A stretch of 44,240 nucleotides of DNA from Lingula anatina (Eukaryota > Brachiopoda > Lingulata > Lingulida > Lingulidae): contig NW_019774003.1 in the NCBI RefSeq assembly GCF_001039355.2, positions 223,714 to 267,953 of the forward strand, given 5' to 3'. The position numbers were made by a program, and so were the translations under genes. Positions 1-10,394 of this stretch are shown piece after piece. Positions within the stretch are counted from its first letter, which is position 1; each line of letters starts with the position of its first letter. A model generated the notes under the pieces. It saw only the letters and a program-made list of their open reading frames with translations. It ran no database searches and was not told the DNA's origin.

Positions 1-192
1 TTTGTATTATAGACCAGATTGCCTAATGGAGAATTGTGATAATAATTATAGTTAATCGAGATTTAGAAGTCACATTTTCACACTGCCAGCCTTTTTATAT
101 ATGACCATATGCTCTGATAACTTTTAAGCTGATTTTAACTGCATGCGATTTAATCATAAATGAAGTACTCTTTTCTGTCAGTAAAATATTAG

Positions 193-3100
193 CCTTAACT
201 CCCGTCTCACGGGAACAAACTACACTTGTCCAGACTCAAGATTGAAGGCGGACTTTTCATCTTGTAAAAATAATACCAAAGTATGCAAACAAGGGGTAAG
301 TTTTTTTTTTCTGTTTTCAGTATATCTTATCACAGTGATTCCTTCATAAGGATATTGCTAGATTTACAATATGATTGTCATGTTATAAGACCTAACTTTT
401 CACTTTCTACACAAAATTAAACTACACCTTACAAAGATTTTGATCACAAAGTGACCTTCCTACAAAGACTACACAGATGAATTTCTATCAGAATAGTTTT
501 ATTATTTGAAAGTGTTGTAACGTGATATTTAAACATGTGGATGACATAACCCTACTCAGCACTGGCAATTTGCAATCCCCTGATTCCTAACAATGGCAAT
601 AAATGGAGCAGTCAGTGTTTTTACACCAATGTATCTCTTCAGTAATTTTGACCGATGAATTGACCACAGTATTCAGCTTCTATTTCTATAAACAAGTGGT
701 ACCTTGTGCTTCCTGTGTAGTGTAAAACTTATTAATTTAAATATCTCATTTATATCAGCAGTTATTGCCCTTTTGACATGGCATAGAATTTGAATATTGT
801 ATAAAACAAATAAAAGTTCCCAGCCTTTTTCATTCTTTCAGTAAGCCTTCACACTGGTAATTTGATAGTGAGTGTAAGGAATTTTGTCAGGCAAGGATAA
901 CTCACTTCAATATTAACCAGGTAATAGACTTTATGTGGTTAAAGATGTTTTCCACTTTCTTTTTAGGAATGCACTGGGTCTATATGTGAAAGAATAGAGA
1001 GTAATAATGTCCGCTGGGAGGAGTGCTTCATTAAAGCTGATCTTGCAGATAAAGAAGTTGACAAGACATCCTTATGTTATGTATCTTGTAGAGGTATGTT
1101 GGTGTTCTTAATATTTCTGTTATAATAACAGTCCTTTCAGACTTTTCAAGTTACAGGCCATCCGGGCCACCAGGGTCTGAGATTTTATTATTATTTTCAA
1201 AAGGTTATTTTAAAAAAAGGTCTCAACATCTAGTCTGAACATTTATAAAAATGAATTTGAGTACATAACAGCTGAAAAAATCCACTGGCCCAAGTAGGTA
1301 ACCCACTGGTTTTCAGAAATTTTACCTTTCCTGGCGTTGGCAGTCCGTCCAGTAGTTAGCATCACGGACTGTTATTAAATGTATTTTTAATAAGGGGTGG
1401 AGAGGCATATAATTTATGGTTCATGGTTTCATTTTTACATTTTTTTTTGATAATTTGATAATTTTCTAAAATATTTTTGACACTTAAATTTAAATGTGAA
1501 AAACGATGTATTTTCCTAATTGTAGAAGGGAATGCTACAAAATGCTGGAGCTCTTTGAATCAAAAGGATAGCGGTTTTCCAGATACTTTTAAGGACATGT
1601 TACAAAATGTTACCAATGGAGCTGCTATCAAAGCGCCCCCTGGTGAGTAGAGCGTCCATGTATAATGTTATACTGGTGTGTATAGTTGTGAGTGGGAGTG
1701 GATGGGTGTCTAGGATAGAATAGTGGATTTTGATGGTGGTGTAGTTTATTGATAGGTGTTATATAGATGGGGTAGAATAATTTCATTGTTGGGCATGTAG
1801 TTTTGATTTGTATGATGGTTTTACAACTTGTTTTTAATGTTGTAATATTTTAGTATTTTATCATTGTAAAGTCTACTGAACTTCTAACGATTTTGGACTT
1901 TAAATGAATTTTATTATAATAGTTGTGTGTAAGGATTGATGAAGGTTTATGAAAGGCTAGATGGGGTTTGTTTCACCAGGACACCTCTAGCATAATAATG
2001 TTAGGGATATTAGATGATATTGATAAAGATGATAACAATGATGGATGACATTTATTTGTTAAGAGTATATTTATTTTAAATGTTCAGTAGCCAACATTTT
2101 GTTGGAAAAAAGGAAAACCACTTAGTTCTTTGTGAAATGCCAGTATACCATGTTTACCTGCTTTCCATCTGTATTTGTACCAGGTGCGCCATGTAATAAT
2201 TTTGCTGGCTACTGTGATGTGTTTTATAAATGTCGAGGGGTGGATGCTGATGGACCCTTGGCAAGACTCAAGAACTTACTTTTTAATGAGCAGACACTTA
2301 ATTCAATTAAGGATTGGATTATTGTAAGTTGAGAACTAGAATGGTATTGTAAATACTTTTTTTAAAAAGAAAGAAAGAAAATAAGAAAGGAAAAAAGGCA
2401 GTTCTTTAAGGTTACCAAATGAAATATTTTTTTAAATCTGTCTTGTAAGAAGATATCTCTAGACTTGTCTTTATAAAAAATACTATCAGTAGTCTGTAGG
2501 AATTTTAGTCAGCATTGAGAAAGTGGAGATGAATGATACAAATTTGGTCATATAAATTGTGAATTAATTCTTTCTTGCATTGTGTCCTATAGCAACAACA
2601 ACAACAACAGAAAAAAGATAAAAATCATTTTGGACACATTTTTCTAAAAAATTTTCATTGATTAATGATTCAATTCCAGACTTATTGGTGGGCAGTGGTT
2701 CTTATGATCATAGGTCTGATCATCTTCATGGCTTTGTTTATTAAACTTTGTGCTGTGCACACTCCCAGCAGCAACCCTAATAAAAAACCTGCACGAAAGG
2801 TCAGCGAAACCATGAACACGCTGAGGCACCCGCGACAGAGTATTCGCCAATACCGAGAGGGGGTGAGTTAGAATGTGACACAGTATTTCTGTTTCTTTTT
2901 CTGTCCATCTCTTTATTGATACATGTAAATCATTCCTTATTCTAACAAAAAAATTTGCTACGCTTATTGATAAAATAGTATTTTGACATATATAACCTAA
3001 TTACAAGTTTAAAAAAAAAAATGTTTGAATTCTAAAAAAAAAATAAACATTTCCCCATTAACACCCTAGCATTATGGGAATGTTTGTACTGAAAATGGTA

Positions 3101-3258
3101 ACAATTTTTTTCTCTCTCCACAGCACCGCCACCCCCAGGAGCCGCCCCCTCCATACCCTGGCCCAAGCCAAGGTGCCCCGCCCCATGGCCGAGGCAAGAG
3201 AAGTGGAGGAAAGGGAGGAAGAAAAGAACAAGTGGAGATGAAGGGGCGTCGTGTATAA
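193..3258 (+). CDS. ADAM10: ADAM10/Kuzbanian metalloprotease, C-terminal exons (partial)
   Basis: Membrane-anchored sheddase of the ADAM family, known to cleave Notch, cadherins and other ectodomains at the cell surface. Only the C-terminal part (about 267 residues) is present; prodomain, catalytic zinc site and most of the disintegrin domain lie left of the window. Exons with consistent phases: 193-295, 967-1093, 1526-1642, 2184-2323, 2680-2862, 3124-3258 (TAA at 3256). Every junction is GT-AG. The first exon encodes the end of the disintegrin region ([13 protein letters not shown]), the next two the cysteine-rich stalk with N-glycosylation sequons (GNAT, QNVT). Exon 2184-2323 carries the ADAM10 hallmark [20 protein letters not shown]. 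Exon 2680-2862 has the WWAVVLM transmembrane helix and the SVHTPSSNP-like juxtamembrane motif ([10 protein letters not shown]). The last exon encodes a proline-rich cytoplasmic tail with PPPPYP, a likely SH3/WW ligand, ending in a basic stretch. The [11 protein letters not shown] match makes the family assignment very secure. Confidence 0.96.
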
Positions 3259-4204
3259 CACAAGCTGCAGATAACAATATGATGATAACAATTGTGAAAA
3301 AATGTTTGCACAAATCAGGGAGTAGCAGATACTTTTTGTTGAATTATTCACTTTCCACCATTATTGAAGAGGATGAAAAAACATATCATGCACTTAAATG
3401 TTTTTTTTTTTTTTTTTCATTTTCTTTTTGTAATATGGCGCACTATGGGATTGCTTTGTTGATCTAATGAAGATGGGAACTTTTTATATCTCTGAAGGTT
3501 GCAGTAAACATAGTGAATATAATTTGTATAATATTGGTAAATATCCCATTACCAATACAGTGATGGAATTATCATGATGCATATGTGGTGTCATGATACT
3601 GGCCATTACACACTGTATTGGCATATGTTTATGTGTCACCTTCATAGGTAACACTGCTAACACAATAGACACACCACATTTTGCTGCGTGGGAAAACCTT
3701 CTAACAGTCAAGGATCATTCCTGATGTATATATACCATTTTAAAGGAAATTTGTACTAGTTTTAACAATGATGTTTTTCTTGGCCCATGCTTGTGTAAAT
3801 TCAAATGCTGGAAATGATTTAATTTGGCTAGAGATGATGTATTATTTTAAAGTATTCGCCAGTTTAATTATTACTATTATTATTATTATTTGATCCAAAA
3901 TCTGATTTGACTTAAGAAAAGTGCAGTTATTTGGCATAAAGACAGAGAATGCCAGTGTTTGGCCGGGTATTGAAATGTTCTGTGAGGCACCATATGTTGA
4001 TACTGTAATGTGATTGTGCAAACATGACAGCAGCGATAGAGAAATGACTACAATAACAACAGCAGGGAGTCAATATTCTTATATTTATACTTAATGAGTA
4101 CTTTTGGGTTGTGAAAATTATCGTGCAAAAACAAACAAGACATGTATATGGCAACTTGCTCCCCATTAGCTGCGCTAAGGAGTGCCCATGATTTGCCTGA
4201 CAGA

Positions 4205-4255
4205 TAGACCTCGAGACAGACAAACAGACAGACACACAAACATACACACACACAC
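4205..4255. repeat. Degenerate (ACAG)n/(CA)n microsatellite
   Basis: Runs of cagacagacaaacagacagacacac followed by short CA repeats within the ADAM10 3' flank. It is what gives the opposite strand a Val/Cys-rich artificial reading frame. Confidence 0.8.
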
Positions 4256-4880
4256 AGGAAGACAGTTTTTCATCTAATTTCAACCTATATTAGACAATCA
4301 TTGCCATCATCATTCATATTGCCCAGAGAGAAATGAAAATAGCCTGCTTGTCTGGTAATTACATTGTTGATCTTTATACAGTACATGAATTGGCTCATGA
4401 AGGCTTTTATCAGCTTATTACAGCATTTAGGCAAATGAAAAATTGTGATTTTACAACTGTGTCTGAAAAGCTGCAGCAAAAAAACTTGGTTAAATGATTT
4501 TCATCACCAAACTCATGCCCCGAGTTTGGTCAATATTGTCAAGGCTTAGCATTTATAAATATGATATATATACTTGAAAGTGAATATTAATATGAATATA
4601 CAGTTATACATATAATACATGGAGACCAAGGGCCATCTGGTCAGACATATTTTATTAGGATGGTTGAAACTTGTATCATATAGATCAAATAGTTAATTTT
4701 TACTCAGGATAACGTTCCACTTGATGTCTAGTATAGATACTTTGCACGTGTATCACTTCTATTCAGAAAACCAAATGCACAATTTACCAATAACCACCTT
4801 TAAGATAAAATCTCATCTAGAATTTGTTTGAGTATGTATGTTAGGATATATACCTAGAGGGTCACTGTTGTCACCATTTA

Positions 4881-5420
4881 ATGAGTAGTTATAAGACAAT
4901 GGGAATTTCCAATTCACCTTTTTTTGTGTGTTGGGTGTTGTGTGTTATACTGTTATGGACACCTGGGCCTTTTCTGCAGGGCAGCTTGGTCGAGGTGATG
5001 TGTATCAAATCACGTGCAAGGCATCTATATGATGACATGGTATATGAAGATAACTTCATTTTTAGGCTGTCAATCAGTTTGATTATGCTCTGGCACTTGA
5101 TCTGGCACAGAATGCTTATTCAAAATTATGCACATTTGATATATAGATTTACTTCCAAACAAATTCTTTTTCCCTTTTCTTGTCATGTGCTAAATACTGT
5201 GATAAATCTAGGCTTGAATGGAACATATTTGTGTGAATTTTGCATTTGTAGAATAAGCAAACTAGTAGTCAATGCTTCAAGAAGAATAAGTTTGTTTGCG
5301 ATTAAAAGCGTAATAGTGAAAATAGTTCTGAATATTATTTTCTTATTGTGTGTGTCACTATTACTCGGTACTAAAAAGAAATCTGTCATTATTATTTTTT
5401 GTCTTAGAAAAAGGAACTGA
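4881..5420 (+). other. 179-codon open frame of unknown status
   Basis: ATG at 4881, TGA at 5418. The translation is hydrophobic, with three or four stretches long enough to cross a membrane (for example around residues 13-33 and 145-165) and a lysine/arginine-rich C terminus. I recognise no family. It lies inside the probable 3' UTR of ADAM10, its codons are T-rich like the surrounding DNA, and I see no promoter or splice signals assigned to it. An open frame in T-rich DNA is hydrophobic by default, so a chance frame is the more likely reading; the length is nevertheless the greatest uninterrupted frame with an ATG outside the recognised genes. Confidence 0.15.
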
Positions 5421-6537
5421 GGTTTGTTCCAATTTTGTAATTAGACACTGTTAAATCTTCAGCTTATTTCATAATTACATTTCATGTGCAGAAATGAATC
5501 CCACTATTTTTATAGAGAAGGCATGCACACCAGTCAGACTGTCTGACACCATGATCATGTGACATACATCCATAACATCATGATCATGTGACTTCTGTCG
5601 GCTTATCCCATTTGTGGAAAGGATTGAGCTTAAAACAGCATCTTAACTAGAATTTCTGCTGCACCAATTTTCCTTTCTCAGCATAGTGATGTCTGTTAAT
5701 ATCTTAAATCTTATTTGATTGCAATACCTTTTTATATGTCTAGATATCTGCTTGGTGGTGCAGTCACTAGTTACAAGGATGGTTAAATATTTCAAAACTT
5801 GGATATGATGTCTCATTTAAAAGCCATGTTTGCCTTTCTGTGCATTAATTAATGCGACGGAAATGTTTTCTGGTAGTTGATGAATTTGGTGCGCTAGCCA
5901 AACCTTTGGCAAGAATGCATCTCTTTAAACAGGTGGCCAACTCTGCTTCTGAAGTCCAAAGGCTTGGTATGGTTAAGCATGAACTGGACAAAAATCATTA
6001 AACAAAAAACATAGCCAGGGGTCAGAAGCACAATGGTGTTGGTGGAAAACTAAACAAAATGCATGCGGAAGTAGTTAACAATAGACAAATATGGCGAAAA
6101 CTAGTCACATTCAAGTATTGAAAAAAAAAGAGGATATATTAACTGTGTCCATCATTTTATTCCATTTGATCTTGCGCATGTAGACAAATATGTTGTTCTT
6201 TACAATGGGGGCATACATGAATTTAGCACCCCAAGATTAATCCTTATCAAGGCCCAGCTCTGAATTCTTTGTTAAGATATATTCAACGTTATGTAAATTA
6301 ATCTTGAAGTGGGAGGTGGTCAAGTGTCCTCTGTGAGGTCCGTGCCGAGCATGTATGTCGTCACGAATTGGTCCCTGTGGTAACGGATCATGTGACTTTT
6401 TTACGTGACCATTGTTGTGAATAACATTTAAGTAGCGTAAAGTGACCTTATAACAAGCTAAACTGTTAGATATATAACCGTCGTCTCATCTCTCATCAAT
6501 GCGGTCATGTGTAAACTTTTTCTTACTAATAGTGTTC

Positions 6538-6543
6538 AATAAA
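6538..6543 (+). promoter_or_regulatory. Candidate polyadenylation signal (AATAAA)
   Basis: AATAAA followed within 40 bases by a T/G-rich stretch. It is the first canonical hexamer seen downstream of the ADAM10 stop, about 3.3 kb away, so its assignment to that gene is only a guess. Confidence 0.3.
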
Positions 6544-6952
6544 ATTATGACATTTTATAAGTCGTTTGTGCTCTTCATTTTGTCTTTCAGACACATCTTG
6601 ACGTTGGATAAGGCTAAAATATCTGATGCTCATTCTCACAAGAAACTTCTTTTGAAAGATCGTAAAGCGTACATTTCTATAGCCAGCCATACTTTCATTA
6701 CGCAAACTGTCGGAGATAACTTGAAATAGGCATGTTGACGACAGAGGTTAGTTTTATTCCAGTAAAACTCAGGGTGACTATGAAAGTTTTTATTTTCGAA
6801 ATGCATGTTTCAGTTTGACACAGAAGAGTAATTTGTTTAATAATATATCGTCTACTTTTAAAAAAAGAAATGAAGGGTAAATTTCCTTTTGAACTTTTAA
6901 ATTGCGACTTTAACATATTTGTATGAGGTTAAGGACAAAAATACCTTTCATG
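6544..6952. other. Intergenic, nothing recognised
   Basis: AT-rich sequence with short open frames on both strands and no recognisable protein, RNA or repeat structure. Confidence 0.5.
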
Positions 6953-7010
6953 CTGGCGGATCCAGGATTTAAAGAAATGGGGGGGGGGGGGGGGGGGGGG
7001 GGCACATTTT
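6953..7010 (+). mobile_element. End fragment of a non-autonomous DNA transposon with a 24-G run
   Basis: CTGGCGGATCCAGGATTT followed by an A-rich spacer and a G homopolymer (6979-7002). Ends of the form CAGnGGCGGATCCAGGATTT plus a G run are typical of hAT-type miniature elements in many animals. I found no matching opposite terminus in the next few hundred bases, so this looks like a broken copy. Confidence 0.5.
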
Positions 7011-7664
7011 GGTGCCCGTAATAATGCAAAAACAATGAGCAATGTCCTTAAAAATGACTTAAAGGCCCTTTCCTTATTTTCAAAGCATAAAAGCGCAAAA
7101 AGCTTTGTGTCCGCTTGTTTAATTTTGTCGGTCTTAAAAACTTAGTCCGTACAGCAGAGGATTATTGACTTGATAATAATGAAGTTAAAGCCAAAAACTT
7201 TTTGGGAAAGCCCAGAAAAAATGCCATAGTACGCAGAGTGCAGACTCATTAATTGCACCGAATGACCTGAATATAGCCTGTCTGATTAACTGGATGTGCC
7301 ATTCTCATCATCTTTTCACCAGTGCTAGCATTTCTTGCTTGTTGCGTAATTTGTATTCTTCATCCTACTTGTAAAGATGACAGTTTGCTTGTTTTCTAAA
7401 CATGTCACCCGCCCACTCGCTCAGGGGTGGCAGGCTGGATCACGGTGGGCACGTGCATACACTGGACCATCTTAAACCGTGAAAAGAGACTTTCCATTTG
7501 ACGTGAACAGTCCACATTTTGAGCCCATTGCGCTTCAGTTGTAAACTCCATGTGAATCAATCTTTAGCTACCGATGGCGTCATGTGACGCTTTAAGGCTG
7601 TGTTACGCTCTTAGGTCGTCACGCGTGTGACCAAATCGTACGCCCTTATGTATGATGTGGAGTT
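7011..7664. other. Intergenic, nothing recognised
   Basis: No coding exon, RNA gene or repeat structure recognised. GC content rises somewhat after 7390 but without a readable frame. Confidence 0.4.
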
Positions 7665-7667
7665 TAA

Positions 7668-7909
7668 GGGACCATTACCAGACCCTATCGTACTAACTGT
7701 GGATCGATCTATCTCCAAATTGCAATTAACTTAAGCGGCCTAGATGTCTGTCACGCCTACTGAAGCTGCTAGGGGGTAATTAATTATCGTTTAGCAGCTT
7801 TAGTAGGTGTACCACACATCTAAGTTGCTTAAGCTGAAAGCAATTTAGCGAGAAACCCCATGGAGATGGATCGATCCTGTTAGATCGATCTAGGTATGGG
7901 AACCCAGTC
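7668..7909. mobile_element. Foldback miniature transposon with TAA target duplication
   Basis: A 242-bp inverted repeat. Left-arm segments (GATCGATCTATCTCC, AAATTGC, CTTAAGC, CCTAGATGT, CCTACTGAAGC) reappear in order and reverse-complemented in the right arm (GGAGATGGATCGATC, GCAATTT, GCTTAAG, ACATCTAAG, GCTTTAGTAGG). Ends are GGGACCATTACC on the left and GGGAACCCAGTC on the right; TAA sits immediately outside both ends (7665-7667 and 7910-7912). A 3-bp TWA-type duplication suggests a PIF/Harbinger-mobilised MITE. No protein is encoded. Confidence 0.6.
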
Positions 7910-7912
7910 TAA

Positions 7913-8643
7913 GACATTTGTCGCTAGTGCAGGTGGACGGAAATGATGAAATTGAAAACTGTTTTAATTAATTTAAATTATTGTTTTTCTTTTTTATCAA
8001 GAGCTTATAAAATATGTAGGTTTTACCTTCAATATTTTAATGTTTTAATTAAAGTTTGCTTTTCAACTGGTAAAGCTACCATATTTCCAAGATATTCATC
8101 ATCATCATTATAAATGTTGTTGTTAATGTTTTTGTTGTTGCTACTGGGAAAGTAGGTGAAAGAGCGCGAGATACTCTCTATCTTTAATCCATGATGTTTC
8201 ATCTTTTCTTTCTCTTTCTGGCTCCCAAAAGAAATGGTTTATAATTAGGCGGGGGAGAAAGTGAAGGCACTGAGAAAAAATTGATTACACGAACAAAAAT
8301 TTTAAGATCATTAAAATGGCCCAGGAAACTAGCTTCAGTGCAAATTCCTTACGGCATGATGTCTTACAAACTCTGTGGTCATCATAGGTTTGTTTCTCAG
8401 CGTGAGTCTTTGGCCAACAGGATCCTCTAGTGTCACAGGATACGTATCCTGTACAGGTTAAAAGGATGTCTTTGAATAGCTTGCGCTCACATTTGTATTT
8501 TAAACCCACATGCAACCCACCCCACGGTTAACTCCTTGGGTTTGGAGGACCCCCCCCCCCCCATTCGTGTGTATATGTATATATGGCAATTAAAAGATTT
8601 AAGATAACAGGACGTTGATATGTACCACATAGAGAATTTTAAG
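7913..8643. other. Intergenic, nothing recognised
   Basis: No recognisable gene. It includes a 13-C homopolymer at 8550-8562 and AT-rich DNA near 7970-8060. Confidence 0.5.
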
Positions 8644-8653
8644 CTAAAGATGA

Positions 8654-8693
8654 ACCATGGACAAAATTACGAAAATTCGTTATTATGTCCAAG
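8654..8693. mobile_element. 40-bp palindromic insertion-like element
   Basis: An imperfect palindrome whose arms agree at 16 of 19 positions; the right arm is the reverse complement of CTTGGACATAATAACGAATT. The 5-bp sequence GATGA lies directly on each side (8649-8653 and 8694-8698), like a target duplication. The same 20 bases occur exactly at 24360-24379 in a second palindrome with flanking direct repeats, so this is a repeat family. Confidence 0.5.
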
Positions 8694-8971
8694 GATGAGC
8701 ATGTGATGATACGTTATATGTTCACTACATCCTACGTATTCTTTGTTTTTTAAATCTACATAATAATAATATTTATTTCTTGAAATCATGGCCAATATTG
8801 AATCGTACAAACTGAATTATACAATATAGAAAACTATTAAACAAGAAGATAAGTATTTACAGTTGCAGATGAAATTATAAAAAATAATGAAAGCAGCATA
8901 AGATTAATATAAATAAATAAATATCAATATAAGATATCAGGAGTAATCCCAATATAATATATAAAGAGTTA

Positions 8972-8981
8972 TCTCTCTCTT

Positions 8982-9035
<54 letters not shown>
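8972..9035. repeat. (CT)n microsatellite
   Basis: About 30 uninterrupted CT units following a short CT/T-rich lead-in. Confidence 0.97.
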
Positions 9036-9037
<2 letters not shown>

Positions 9038-10120
9038 GAATTCATTCTAAGTTCGCGTACTTCAGTTTAGTGTCTGTTATAGCCATCAAGTTAACCTCGA
9101 CCGGTAAACCGCTGTAAGAGGGTTCACCTATCACAGGAAAAAGCTCTTTTCCTATGTTATTTTATCCAGCTAACGGAAAAATAAGCAGGTAAAATTGAAC
9201 CTACACACGTCACTGGTGAAACATAAGAAAACTAAGGAAGACTGGAAAAGATGTTGCGGTAGCACGGAAATAGCTCCTTGGTGCCTTAAAATACACCTCA
9301 GTTGCTCCGGTCGTCCACTTAAACGTGAACGGCATGATGGAATTGTATTAACAGATAACTCCTTTTTTAATGATGACTTGTAAACGTGTCTCTTCTACTT
9401 CTTTTTCTCTTTCCCTTCTACTTCTTCTTCTTCTCCCTCTCGCTACGCCTTGCCACTGTTAAGACTTCCATTTTTTAATCTTTTTATATTTATTTAAAAA
9501 TTTTATTCATTCATTCCTTTATTCATTCATTCGTTCCTTCGTTTTTCTTCTTTCCTATTTGTGTCTTCGATCCACTGGAAACACAGAGCTTAATTCGTGA
9601 TAAACTGATAAGAAAAAAAAAACGACCGAGGAAAAAAAACTCCATGCAGGGGACCACGGCATCTAACCGCAGCATTAGTTTCGACATATTTTCCGAATTT
9701 TAATCAGTGAAACATATGCTACGCGAAATGCTTGGAGCATTTTTTTCCAGTGTGCTCTTGCATTTCCCTCAATGGCATAGAAAGAAGACAAATTTCTAAT
9801 TACTCATGATCGAAACCGAAAAAATAGATAGATCTAACATAACACACTCTTAGAAACACTTCATATTAAAAAACTGCTTTCATTTTTAAAAGGCATATAT
9901 GGAATCATCGTATTTAGGATGGACTGAGGTTCTATCGAGTTTACTTTTTTGGCACGGTCTTATTGGCACGCTTGGTTACCTAAACCGACAACTCTGACGT
10001 GGTACCAATTCAAATCCAGTTGATCCTTACACCGAGGTATCTGCCCCAGCTGTTACCTCCTTTACATATTAATAATGCGCCAGAGGACGTTTAGTGGTCA
10101 GGAGAAAGAGGGGACAGGAA
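9036..10120. other. Upstream flank of the VWC gene
   Basis: No exon recognised. There are pyrimidine-rich (TTC/CTT) sequence at 9385-9450 and an (ATTC)n-like repeat at about 9505-9540. Distal regulatory sequence of the gene starting near 10178 may lie here, but nothing specific stands out. Confidence 0.5.
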
Positions 10121-10144
10121 TTTTTATTTGACCCAGAGAGAGTT

Positions 10145-10152
10145 TATAAAAG
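10145..10152 (+). promoter_or_regulatory. TATA box of the VWC2L-like gene
   Basis: TATAAAAG, a consensus TATA box. An initiator-like TCAGAGT has its A at 10178, 33 bases downstream of the first T, which is the classical spacing. This predicts transcription from about 10178 and a leader of about 217 bases to the ATG at 10395. The leader has a minimal upstream frame ATGCCGTAA at 10156 only if initiation is further upstream. A possible very short leader intron runs 10333-10387 (GAG|GTGAGA to a T-rich tract and TTTTGTCAG). Confidence 0.7.
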
Positions 10153-10394
10153 CGAGATGCCGTAAACAGTTTTTCTCAGAGTTGTTGAAAACGTTGTCAC
10201 GACTTCTGTATACACAAGTATTCGATCCTTACGATATACGCACTTACAAGAGCATCGGTGAGGCTCAGATTGAAGGTGGATGCAAAGATATTTGTTGGGT
10301 GCTTTCGTCATATAGACACAACACGGACTGAGGTGAGAAGACGCGCGTGGACACATATTATTGTTGTTGTTTTATTTGTTTTGTCAGTGGTAAC

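Larger units (their letters stand above)
3259..6543 (+). other. Probable ADAM10 3' UTR and downstream flank
   Basis: AT-rich sequence after the ADAM10 stop with no further recognisable coding exon. There is no AATAAA in the first 3 kb by eye; an ATTAAA occurs near 5998 and an AATAAA at 6538-6543, followed by a T/G-rich stretch. A long 3' UTR is therefore possible, but the real cleavage site cannot be fixed from sequence. It contains an ACAG/ACAC simple repeat around 4205-4255 and a 179-codon open frame (4881-5420), both treated separately. Confidence 0.4.

Noticed and set aside
9990-10025. tRNA-like B-box sequence (TTCAAATCC)
   Set aside because: No matching A box, acceptor stem or anticodon arm could be placed around it.
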